Part shown: piece after piece, positions 47,126 to 58,920 of the stretch
Numbering within the stretch: the first letter of the stretch is position 1
Layout of the letters: every line of letters begins with the position of its first letter
Source: Parapristionchus giblindavisi
Lineage: Eukaryota; Nematoda; Chromadorea; Rhabditida; Diplogasteridae
NCBI GenBank assembly: GCA_943737045.1
Contig: CALSFV010000274.1
Coordinates: forward strand, 186,001-250,000
Direction of reading: 5' to 3'
Length of the DNA: 64,000 nt
Program-made: the position numbers and the translations under genes
The notes under the pieces: generated by a model
The model's input: the letters and a program-made list of their open reading frames with translations, nothing else
What the model was told of the DNA's origin: nothing
Databases searched by the model: none

Positions 47126-47454
47126 CTCTGGTATTTAAAAACTAAAGTCCATTTAAAACTGACTTTAAGTTTACTGTAAGTGAAGTAGACTTAAATCTTT
47201 AAAGTTTACTTCAAGTGAAAATGATAAGTACAGTTTAAGTTTTGAACATACATGGGCGCCGACATGGGGGTGCCCCTGTAAAATGAAGGCTTTTCGAAAA
47301 TTTGTGGAATGCCCCCTGTAAAAAATGACGTTTAGGCGAAATTTTTGGAAAAAAAATGAAAGCCCAATGTAAAATTAACCAATTTTCGTTCGGATGCCCG
47401 CTGTACAATCGAGCTCCAGGTATCCCGCCCATGTATGGTTTTGAAACACCAGAG
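47126..47454. mobile_element. Palindromic element, CTCTGGTAT family, outer copy
   Basis: Ends CTCTGGTATTT and a matching right end (complement CTCTGGTGTTTCAAAAC), with arms of AAGTAGACTTA-like words as at 19405-19634. A separate element is inserted at 47247-47437. Confidence 0.6.
47247..47437. mobile_element. hAT-like element, CATACATGGGCG family, 191 bp
   Basis: Ends CATACATGGGCG and CGCCCATGTATG with a perfect 8-bp duplication GTTTTGAA (47239-47246 and 47438-47445). It lies inside the CTCTGGTAT element. Confidence 0.85.
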
Positions 47455-49565
47455 AATGGGTTACAGTACAGTATATAGGCTATATTCAAATGGGAACAAT
47501 GATTGGGAGATCTCTCCCATTACTATATATATATCCGTATCACAATGTCGAATGGGAAGAACTGGTCGCAGTAGGAACAGAGATCATAAAAGACATAGAG
47601 AATGAAAGCTAAGAATAGTAGGCGCAAGTGCTGCATATCTCACTCCATCACCACTACTGATATGGAGACGTTGAGACGATGATGATAATGATGGTAAAGG
47701 GGGAGAAAGAGAGGGAGAAAGAGAGGGAGAGGGTATAAGGTGGAGATAGAGATAGGCAGAGTTGGCCACCGGAAGTGATAGTAGTTGAGTGATATAGTTA
47801 ATACGTGTTGAGAGTGATGATAAGAGATACGATATAATGGAGTGAAAGGAGATGAAAGAAGGAATGAATAAGGGGAATGTGAGAGATGATTGACCAATGT
47901 CAATGTGTTCACAGTCACACTTACAATTAGTGATGGGAGAGAGATCATAGAGTGATGGAGGAGAAGGAGAGGGGAGGGAGATATGATAGAAAGAAGAGGA
48001 GGAAAAGGGGAGTGGTGGAAAGATAAGGAAGTTAGAGCCATACACTTGTCATGCTTCCCTTTTTTCTACTATCACGCCATATATCAAATTCGATAATCTC
48101 TTATCTCTCTGTTTCACTATCAGTTGAACGATTCGACAGAGATGAAAGTTGAAAACGAGATCATAAGATGAGATTGATATGATGATAGCGATGATGAGTA
48201 ATGATTAATCCATCTATCACATCATTTATCAATCGAGATCATAGACAAGACGAGCATTCACCCATCACGCCCATGTCTAGGATACTGTATCTGTGCAGAT
48301 ACCGTAATCGAGGGAAAGGAATAGGGTGGCTGATGCAATATGATATGGTAGGGAAATAGAGGAACACTATGAAACTCCACCATAGGATGGGGAAAGGAAT
48401 AAAATGATCTTGAAAGAATGGAGATAGCGATAACGAAGATGAATGAGCACGATGGGGATCATATTGGATGAACAGAAAGGGACAAAGTTAACGAAAATGA
48501 ACACAACCCAGAGAACTATCAGCAATCGTAGATCACTCATTTCCACTATCTCCTTAATTGTCAACTCACATTCTCTCAAAAACTGTTGTAACGTTCGTCG
48601 TAAAATGGATAGACACATAAGGAGGGGGGACGAACATTTTATGATCTCTACTGAGCCTAAACTAATGTCTCGTGTTAAAGACCACGCATGCATAGACTAG
48701 TCAAATCGCTCAAATGAGATACGCAAAATCAGATACAGTATTGCATCACCCTGATGATGAAGCATAACCGACACGACCTTCGTCTTATATGCTCCCGTAT
48801 AATTCTACGAACAAAAGGGCGGGGCACCTTGGGTGGGCGGAGTCTCGGGATTTCCCCAACCAGTCAGACACTAACTAACAGGTTAAAATGGTAGATCAAC
48901 ATGTTCAAATTAGCGAAGAGCCCATCACGTTGGGGATCACAAGATTTTGTACTTTAACAAGTGTGCATACGATAGACAAAATATGAATGAATACACTGTA
49001 CCCTCTCATTTGTTACTGTTAAAGATCAAAATCTTGTGATCTCCACGAGATACTCCTCACTAATTTGAACATGTTGATCTACCCTTTTTACCGATTACTA
49101 TACAACGATTGATGGTTGTTATCGTGTTATTCCTTCCATATATAGGGTGTGGTTATCAATCGCACTGAGAAGACTACGATAAATGTGACAGATTACGTCA
49201 CAACCAATTCCTGTTACTGTACTTCCGGAAACTACCGTACTCGAAAATTCGACGAATAGTCATTGTCTCATTGTCGACAATGGGCTTTCGTATGCTCTGG
49301 TGAGGTAGCTTGATCAGTCAGCCCATTAGTCACATCTTATTGATGAAACATCGACGGAAATGATTGATGGGAGTGATTGATTATCGATAAGGGAGGGGGA
49401 TAGGCACCCACCCACAATTCAATCTCACGTGACTCCATTATCAGTCATATAATTAGTACCCGTCCTCTCTCCACAGATTAGACGTCATGAATCAGTAACA
49501 TTTTGATTCCATGACTCAACTAGACTGAAACTGCGAAATCCAAACAAGTATCTCTGATGGATGAC
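47455..49565. other. Gene-poor stretch with an inverted repeat
   Basis: 48893-49086 is an inverted repeat with arms GGTAGATCAACATGTTCAAA, about 80 bp each. The minus-strand frame 48367-48693 contains a hydrophobic run (LLIVLWVVFIFVNFVPFC) but no supporting exons. GA-rich tracts occur at 47690-47760 and 47950-48010. Confidence 0.4.
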
Positions 49566-49766
49566 CATACGTGGGCGGCATTGCCGCTAGCGGCAATACC
49601 CACCCGATTTTAGCACCAAACCCACCCGATTTAGCCAAAATTCACTAAAAAATTGACGATTTGGGCAAAATTCACTCGAAAATGAGATTTTTGTGTCAAA
49701 CCTACCCGATTTTGGCACCCGACCCACCCGATTTGCATTTCCAGCGGCAATACCCGCCCATGTATG
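49566..49766. mobile_element. hAT-like element, CATACGTGGGCGG ends, 201 bp
   Basis: Ends CATACGTGGGCGG and CCCGCCCATGTATG with a perfect 8-bp duplication TGGATGAC (49558-49565 and 49767-49774). Its body repeats CCCACCCGATTTTGGCACC-like words. Same end family as 47247-47437. Confidence 0.85.
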
Positions 49767-49774
49767 TGGATGAC

Positions 49775-52700
49775 TAAGAATTTGATCAAATCATTGAGAA
49801 CGACTTATATGATTAACAGCACTATTTCCTAATAGTCACTTTGCGATCGAAGTGGTGACTACCGTATCCCCCGATCAGTTATCACGTAACTGTTTCTCTG
49901 CTCATGAAATGGTGCGCGTTTATCGTCGAAAGATTAAAGATAAACCACACCAAATGCCTATGACTACTAGTTAGCGGCTCTCATCTCATCAATTACTTTC
50001 TCCTTGCACGCACTAACTATCATCTCTTAAAGATTAAAAGTGAAAAATAGGGGGCAAAAAGATGAAAAATATACGGTCACATGGTCATAACGGAATGTGC
50101 ACACTCACTCGTGTACAATATTTAATTCCATTTTGGAAAATCATCTAATTTGAACCATGGCAAAGAAAGGTTCCAAATCGAATTAGCCATGACGAATTTA
50201 GTATTCTTAATCCAATGAATGGATGAAAGACCACCAATTGGTCTGAGTAATCGTTCAATCAATAGTCGATAGAGAAGACCACTCATAATCTTAGTGGGAG
50301 AAAAACATCCGGTAATTCTCCCCTTCACTCATTTTCTACAACAAGTCGACCAGGGGACGATCGAATTGACCAAATGGGATACACGCCGCTGATCAGAGCC
50401 ACCAGTATACGTATAGATGAACGCTGGTAAACCATTTGCTGAAAAATGTTACGTCACAAACGTAGGTGGAGGCGTTCGCCAAAAATACTTCCCCTGCTCT
50501 TGTTACGTCACATTTGTCGGCAAATGATTTGTCAAAGTTCATGGATACGGCATCAGTAGTGATCGAGTTTCCCACGTATTGGCTGACAAAAGAAGCCGTT
50601 CGTCACACCCACCATAGTATTAATCGTGTAACATTGGGCAATTGCACAATGTAATGACACTCATTGTCAGTGATCTTTAGAATAGCACAGGGCGTCATAA
50701 GCACAATGAAGAGGGTGGAAGAGGAAGAATGGAATGAGAGGTGGATGGAACGGGGGATGGAATAGAGAAAAGGGGGCTAAGAACAGGAAATATGTAGTGC
50801 ACATTCGAGATCGACGATGATACTCTGTAGTGTACACAACGAGAAGGGCATTCAACATCATACATTATTATACCCTCATAATATGAGGATCGATCCGCTA
50901 TACAAGGCTCGTTTTATGCAAAAGATTACAATTTAAAAATAACGATTTTTCTAAATCGACTAACCATATGTCGAAAATTGACCCACTATAAAAAATGATG
51001 CACGGGCGCCGAAAATGTATGTTGAAAAATGAACCAGGGACATAAATAGCAGAGGTGGATAGGGGTGGGAGAGAGATCGGAGATTCATGAGAAGCATGCT
51101 GACAATCGCTACTGTACAAACAATCGTCTCCGAGATTGATGACGTCACGAGATCAGTCTCTGATTAGAATGGAAGAAGAGTGAGTGTACACACATACAGA
51201 GGACTAGAATAGACACGATTGGGATTCGTCGTCATCCTACAGTAGTCAGGTACACACCATCTATTTTTGGATTACTCGTCTACCATCAAACCCTATCCAC
51301 TCAGCTACAGTAATCCGGGAACACACCAAAACCCAACCAATCCGGATTTATCGTCTACACCATACTAGCTCAGCTACTGCAGCCATTGTAAACACACATC
51401 ATCGAGTGCTTGACTGTCTTGTGCTTATAACACATCTAAGCACAGAGTTCAACTGACGCATCATACATTATGTTCACTTTCGATATCTGGATACAAAGAC
51501 CAGAGACTATACACACAAATCATCAGTCAGCTAATAATGAGTCAGTAGTTGAAGAGAACTAAGTAGTGCTAATCATTTCAAGCCTATTATATCAAAGTGA
51601 ATATCAAAATTCAGAAAAATAATTGGGAGTGACTACTCTTTCACGGAAGAACCAATTACCATTACTGATAGTAAATAATCATTAAAATATGCTTAAACGT
51701 GTAAATCTAGCATTGAATAAACATACATCTTCTGATAGGGAGAGACTAGTTTCGGTGTAGATGTCGTGTTGTGATCAGACGACGTCATCGATGAACACGA
51801 AGATGTACGACGACGACGAGAGATTGATTGAGTACGATAGAGAGTGGGGGTAGACGCCGAACCTACAATAACAATCATTGTAACTATAACAATAGATGAA
51901 TATTGACAGAACTTTTTATCACAACGAAATGAAGAGAAAAAACATTCAAATAGGATGTATTTTAGTGAGTATCCGATGTTTCGATCATGAGCGAAATTAA
52001 ACTACAATGATAAGAAGTAACAATTCAGCAATTTAACTAATGAGAATCATAATCTAATCGAGATGTCTGAAATTACTGCAAAAATATTAGCTGAATGTTG
52101 CCAAGGCTTCCATATCATAAAGATGATTTTAAAACATTTTAAATACAATAAAACAATAGAAAGGATGACTAATAGGACAAGAAGCGGGAAATATGGCTCA
52201 AATTGGTGACGAGGTCATCTCTCCCAGTGCATAGGGACGCATATGATTGAAGGTGGGGGATCAAACAATATGACCCAAGGAGAGAGCCACACTCTACTAT
52301 TATCCCACACTCTCTCATCTCTTCCTCTAACCATTTAGAGATCAAACCATGAGAAATGTTGAGTGGAAGACGACAAGAGATCAGAGATAAAGAAAGTAAA
52401 GATAGACCAACTATCCTATAAATATAAACGTGTAGACAGTGGTCCCATTATCGATGAAACAGAGATCATATCCATGAATAGGAAATTTAAAAAGAATTAT
52501 GAAAAGAATGTGGCTCTGATTTCTGTGTACACATTATATTCTTTGAAATGAGAAAGTACCATAAAAGAATGACACAACTTTCAATCTGTCAATTTTAATT
52601 AGGATGATATGCGATGAAAGAGAAACATTTCAGTCCCATCATTCACAGTTTACACTATATGAGAAACTTTCGCACGTTCGATTTAAGTGGAGAAGTTTTC

Positions 52701-53204
52701 GTGAACACACATAGTAGAATTCGAATAAAAGTAATCGCTTACCGTTTTCACGCTCGAATACTTTCGTCATGATAAAGTACGAGTTGCGAAGATGTCAGAG
52801 GGATCCTATTGAACAAGAAATACATGAATTTTATTATTTTTTAACAAAAATACAGGAATAAACAGGAAAAATCAACTTGAAAAAGTTAGAGACGCAGAGC
52901 ATTCAATAGACCTTACAGTAATCACTCTGTCGTCTGGAATTCTAACATGAGTTCAGTTTGCGATCACTTTATTGATTAGATTTTGTGAAAAAATAAATAA
53001 TTGATATCTTTATTCTATTATCATCACATAAAGGAAGTCACAACGGATACAATTAAATTGTTTGTACAACGAATCAATAAAATGAATAAACCGGGAACAA
53101 AAAGCAAGACAAGAAATTTGAGAAAAATTATGACTATTGATTTCATTGGATAGTTTAGCGATACGGCATCGTAAATATTTATAAAATCGGTCGAATATTA
53201 TTGA
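49775..53204. other. Gene-poor stretch with isolated exon-like segments
   Basis: On the minus strand 51727-51862 is an exon-like, Ser/Thr/Arg-rich block (TQSISRRRRTSSCSSMTSSD) bounded by good splice sites, and 50122-50328 is an open frame (FVMANSIWNLSLPWFKLDD) of unknown origin. 50413-50560 repeats words of the VPS4 intron 8 palindrome. 51210-51400 contains three degenerate units of about 70 bp with ACACACCA and CTACAGTA. None could be joined into a gene. Confidence 0.35.
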
Positions 53205-55856
53205 TTAAGTACTTGGGTCAATTCTTCTGAATACAAGCTTGGCCGTATCGGTTCCGTCAGGACAATTGAAGATCCTCTCTCCGTTCTCGTTGAGATGTTG
53301 TGAGTGGTGTATCTCATTGAGGATACTGTAGCCGAGTTTGGCGAATAACTGAGAACAATCACAATTCATCACATGTGTGTTAAGATGTTCTTTTCAATCA
53401 TTCTTATCAATCAATGATATCCGGCGGGCAATAAAACTTTGACCAACTTGAAGCGACTACCGTAATCTCGAAAGAATCCTAAAACTACCGTAGTTAAAAG
53501 TTACAGTAAGACTAACCATTTGCGAATTCCTAGCTGTAGCCTCAGATAGAATACCCTTGGCTCCTCGAGCGATAACATCATCCATACCGTACTCCAGCAG
53601 AACCTGATTATCGATTGATTAGAATGGGGATATTGATTAGTTAAACGCACCTTTCCTAGTCCTCTTCTCGTGTAATCTTTACTTACAGTAATGACAATGA
53701 TGTAAAAGACTTTGTTGATATCAGATGGAATCTTTTCCCATTTCTGAAAAGACAATTCAGATCTTTGATCTTTGATCTTTGGTCTTGTAAAGATCGATAC
53801 AATATTGATTAAAGAAAAATAGATTTACGGATCCAGTTAAATCAATAATGCGGTTTTCATATTAGAGCTGATATAAAATTTTTAAAAATTGAACACATAA
53901 ACTATCATCTAATAATAAGCCGTCACTTCATACATTTTCGAGCACCCACATTGTGAGTGAGCACTTTTTGTCGATGCGGTCAGTTTTGAAACTCGAGACC
54001 CATCTAGGAATATGCGGGAGATCGAGATTAGTAAGAATCACCTAAGATCGGGTCAGTTTCGAGTACTTGAGATGTAGATCGGGTCAGTTTTGTTCTAATT
54101 TCGGGTCAGTTTATAATTCGCAAAAACAACTGATTGTGAGTGGGGCGAAAATGTATGCGTCACTTTGAACTACGGTTTAATCCCTTCTACCTACCATTTC
54201 ATGCCCTGCCAAGTTACCTTTTCAGATACTTTCTCCAATAGATCTCCAATTAGTTGAGCCTTCTCAGAGTATTGAACATTCTCATTCTCATCTCCTTCCT
54301 CTTTCACTCCTCTTTCTTCAAATGCTGACAGTCTCATTCCCACCACGCGACCCCTGAATGCCATACTGTAGGATTGATTGTTGATCAATAAGAAATTGTA
54401 TACTGTAGCTGGAGAGATCATTGATCGATAAGAAGGAACTAGAAGTAGCTATTACTATGCATGCTTTTCTACTCCTTACTCAATGGTCCCAATCGTCTTT
54501 TCACATAGTCAAGTCTTTCAAGAGCAGTTATTTCTCGTGTATGAAGTTTGAGCTATAATTTTGCGGTGATAACGATACACTCGAAAGATAAGCGATGAAT
54601 GATAACCACTCTCACACAAAAAATTATTATTGATCCTAACCGATATTTATTTATTGTTCTCACATTTAATAAAGCCACACAAGAAGATCACAAAAAGTGA
54701 GAGAAATACATTTGGTGACATGAGGTATGTAAATGCAAGGGAAACCCGAGAAAGGAAAGATCTCACAGTATTTTCTATGTTCAAAGATCATAATAGGGTG
54801 GATCTGTGGATGAGGCCGTATTGCGGGATCAATTCATTCTATAGTCTGCTCTTCTCTAGATAGAGAATTATAGATGCATTCCAGAGGAATATTATATGAG
54901 TTCAATTATTCATTCTCACAAAGAGGAAAGAACTCTTTGTTTAGTTCTCATAGAATTAGAAAACACTCTGCTCTCATAGAATATTCATAATACAATCTTC
55001 TTCTCAGACAAGGCGAAGAGGGTGGAAGATGGATATGGAGAGGAAAGGGGAGTGAGAGGAAGAGGGAGAGGGAGAGGGATCGGAAGAAGGAGAGGGAGAG
55101 AGGGAGAGGGAGAGAGGAAGAGGGAGACTTACTTTTCAGTGTTACTTCTCAAGATAACGCATGTGCCCGAGCTGACTGCCTTACGGATCAAAGCTGAAAG
55201 TTCAAAGATCAAACTTCACAATAGCATTTTAAGAGAATACATTTAGTTGTGCCCCTTATCGCCTAATCTCTCCTGTATATTGAGAAAAAAAAGATATTGA
55301 TAATACTTGACTGGATTCTCATCCCTTCTATGTATATCATCAATCTTTTTTTGTTATAGCAATTCTATAGAAAAATTCATTTCATTGTATTTTCACATTG
55401 AATTGAAATTGTGCTAAAAAGCCGACAAAGAAAAGAATACAAAGGCTTTGGGGGATTCTTCCTTTCGTTTCTTTTGTTATGTTTTGAAGATGATTACTAC
55501 AAAAATGGAAGTAGTATCAATAATGATATTCGATAGTCACAAAAAGGAAAGAAACGAAAAAAACTAGGAGATTGCGTGAAAATTTGGCAGGATTCTCTTG
55601 TTTTCAGTCCCTATCTTCAGGTTTGAACGAGTGATAAATGCAAAAATAATTTAACATAAATTAAATAAAATATAAAATAATATCAAAAATAATATTATTA
55701 AACAAAAACGTTACCAGTAAAGAATTGTTCACACTCATTTCTCTTCAATTGTAGTGCTCCATTGAGAGATTCATTCAATAAGAAATCACTCATCATAAAC
55801 TCGAACATTTCATCGATATCCGAAGGAACAGCGATGGAGGCTGTTATCGAATCCAT
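53205..55856 (-). CDS. AANAT-like GNAT acetyltransferase, 224 aa
   Basis: Six minus-strand exons: 55715-55856, 55133-55193, 54218-54365, 53651-53743, 53517-53603, 53205-53348; 675 bp in phase. N-terminus MDSITASIAVPSDIDEMFEF then SDFLLNESLN, as in arylalkylamine N-acetyltransferase-like proteins. Middle: MAFRGRVVGMRLSAFEER. CoA-binding motif A: FYIIVITVSKDYTRRGLGK, with the R-x-x-G-x-G/A pyrophosphate loop. Then LLEYGMDDVIARGAKGILSE, ATARNSQMLFAKLGYSI, and the tail GTDTAKLVFRRIDPST. Length is normal for the family, which transfers acetyl from CoA to amines. A hAT-like element lies in intron 3 (53929-54157). The substrate cannot be read. Confidence 0.9.
53929..54157. mobile_element. hAT-like element, CATACATTTTCG ends, 229 bp
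   Basis: Ends CATACATTTTCG and CGAAAATGTATG with a perfect 8-bp duplication CGTCACTT (53921-53928 and 54158-54165). Inside are repeated GCGGTCAGTTTTGAAAC-like words, similar to those in the CATAGGTCGAA elements. Confidence 0.85.
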
Positions 55857-58800
55857 CTTAACTCTAATAAATTTAATGATTACTTAAATAATTAATTAAT
55901 ATTTTTTGATTGATTTCCTTGTCCAATAACAATACGAAGAGAAAGATCGAGAGAAAATCCGGAACAAGGAAATATGAAAAAGTGCAAATGTTAGAAAACT
56001 AGTTAGCAAAACTGTTGGACTAATCCGAAAAGGTCACCTCAAAAGGGCAAAGAATTTAATCAGACCGATCTCCAAGCACTCGATAGAAAATAATGAATCA
56101 TTATCCAAAGATAGAGAATATAATTAGATAGATAATCGAAATTATTCAAATTGAAAATGAAAATGAATAAATTATATTTTTAATGAACATAAAAATTACG
56201 GGAAAAGGGGGGAAATACAAAAGGGAAGTAGAATTGCTGTTGTTTCGTTGCTTTTGGAAACATGAGATCGTGAAGAGAAGAAGAGTGGAGAGAATAAAAG
56301 GGACTAATGCAAACACACTGAGTGAAGATAGTTCAGTGAATAGATTTATCTACTCTGATCTTTCGATCATACATTAACTACATAACTATAAATAGATACA
56401 TCACAATTTTTCAATACACTTTGAATACTGAACACTACTTCACGAGCCCTGATGTTTTCCCCAAATACTAAAACGACTTTCTGAAATCTCTTATTCATCC
56501 CAGAGCTGAGAGAATTTGCCTATTCAGTCATTCTGGCATACAGAGCGTCTAAATAGGCCTCTGATAGTATTTTTTCCATATCGAATAGCAGAAAGATTGC
56601 GAAAAATCTCCAATTTATATTGCTCGTTCACAGTCCAACAAAGAAACAAGGATTACTGTGACTGACATTGTGTGAAATAGTAGGTGTAGAACCCGTTAAA
56701 TACATAAGAATAATAGAGAACGACCATCCGATATACTATGTGGTGTAATAAATATTGATGAGACTTCTCGAAAGTGAAACGGGAGATGATAGATGAGAGA
56801 TGTGATAGGGTGAGGAGGTTTAGTGGTGAATGGAAGATGGAGAGGGAGAGAGGAAGAGGGAGAGGTAGAGAGTGAGAGGTAGTGAGTTAGAGAGGTACAG
56901 ATAGAGGAAGAGGTAGAGGTAGAGGAAGAGAAGGAGAGGGAGGGGAATCAATAGAGCATCCTTCCGTTTCAGTCATGCAGCAGAGATATACACTAACGAG
57001 TGACGGAGTAGAACGGTGAGGGAGGGAAGAACGTTGAAGAGACGGTTAGATGGTTGGAGAAAGAATGAGATAGTGAAGGAAGTAGAAGAGACGGCTAGAG
57101 ACACAGAGAAAGAATGAGAGAGTATGAGAAACTGAGAGAGAGAAGTGAAACAGAAAACAAATACATAAACGAATTTCTCCAAGAGAACAGAAGAAGTGGA
57201 TTAATTTTGGAGAGAAAAAAACGTAGTTAGAATAAAATAGGAAATTGGGACTAAAATTGGTTAGATGCAATTATAGAAAGAGAGTGTGGTATATGGATGA
57301 ATAGAGGAATGGAAAAAAACCAGCCATACATATCCTATATATGAATGGCTAAATACATTAAACAGATCATAAATTGAATTGTCTACATTGAGGATGAATG
57401 GGAGAAGAGTGTTTCAGCACGATTTATATCTCGTCCTTCCATTATCTATTCCAATTCTTCTTCCTCTTCCTCTCTCTTTCTCTTTATCTACATATCTCTA
57501 CCTGCTATATCACTTCTATCTCTCATGCTCCCTCCCCTAACTTCTCCTCTGTACTTTTACATTCACCTCAAAGAACTACAAACTTGACACTGTCTCTCCG
57601 TCTGTCTAGTCTGTCTGTATGACAAAAACTCATTCTCCAATGATAACACATCGCCGACAAAGGATCTACACGTAGTATGATTATCCTTAATACTCAAAGA
57701 TTACATGATAAATATATAATTTATCATTGGGGTTAGTACGATACGATGACTATTCCTTACTTGTGATGACTAGGAGGTGATGACTTTTCCTCAAATCCAT
57801 CTTCCTCATAAGAAAATCATCATATTTTTTCTCATGGTGCTCGTTATGAATAAATCATTCGCTTGACTCTCTCGAATTCTCTCCATTCTCTAACTATCTC
57901 CAACTACGATCCGAGATACCGTATCATATCCCATAAACAATCTTTTAATAACGACCATACCATTAACATTTCCCATTGAATACCATATGAGGTGACACTA
58001 TCCATAAACAGACTGAATGTCTTTTGCTATTATATTTATGGGATATATGGGTGTCATATTATGGGATATATAAATGTAATGTATGTGTTCGCAAGAATGC
58101 AAAATGAATAGACAAAAGGTGAGAGAGCTCTGAAAAAGTGGAGAGTTATCTTTTATTTTTCCATTAACATTCCCACTTGTCCATTGTTTTCAATAACCGT
58201 TCCTTTCTCAGACTGTTCACCTCATTCCCACACAAAGAATAAACAAAAATAATGAATATGGTATTTGTTCTCCATATATTCTTTATTATTATAAATTATT
58301 TTTACTATAATTATTATTCTGAAGTTGTCGCAGCCACGGACATGTATCACTCTGTTGTAATGAATTCGCTATTCTTGTGTAACTGATAAAACGAAAGATA
58401 AATATGCATAATATATGAGGCCGTTTGCGAAATAATCGAAGCGGCAGAGCCAAAAATTCAAATTTTGGGAATCGGGTTCAATAATCAATCAATCGTTTTA
58501 TACTGCTCAGATGGGAATTTTAATAATATAGCAGTCACACGAACTGATTCAAGAATAGGGTTGGACAATACAACTGGAACAGTATATGAAACACAAATGT
58601 GCATGGTTGAAATAGCAAACAGCGACTACCTCTATTCAAATGAACACTGAATCCATTCGCTGTGGGAACATGAACGATTTGAATGTTGGGATGCTATACT
58701 TTCAAAAAAATCCCAAAATCAACATCCATAACAAAATAATATATAAGAGAGCATGTCTGAGGGAACAGACGTTCCGGCCGGGGGAGCGGTAAAAGAAGCT

Positions 58801-58920
58801 TGTGTTCGCACGGGGAATCGATTGATACCACTCCCGAGTCGATCGGATGCTAGCGAGAAGAATTATTTTTGTCGACCTACCGAACAGTATCCTTCAGACA
58901 CAAAATCAAACTTTATCATA
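55857..58920. other. Gene-poor stretch
   Basis: No confident gene was seen. GA-rich runs at 56820-56950 and 57010-57140 produce low-complexity frames. A 61-aa plus-strand frame at 58465-58650 (TRTDSRIGLDNTTGTVYETQ) has a normal composition but no recognised family. An AGAGCATGTCTG motif at 58749 is repeated inverted near 61220, just outside the next element. Confidence 0.35.

Noticed and set aside
47584..48045. 153-aa and 133-aa overlapping minus-strand frames
   Set aside because: Two frames are open at once over GA-rich sequence, which is typical of low complexity and not of coding.
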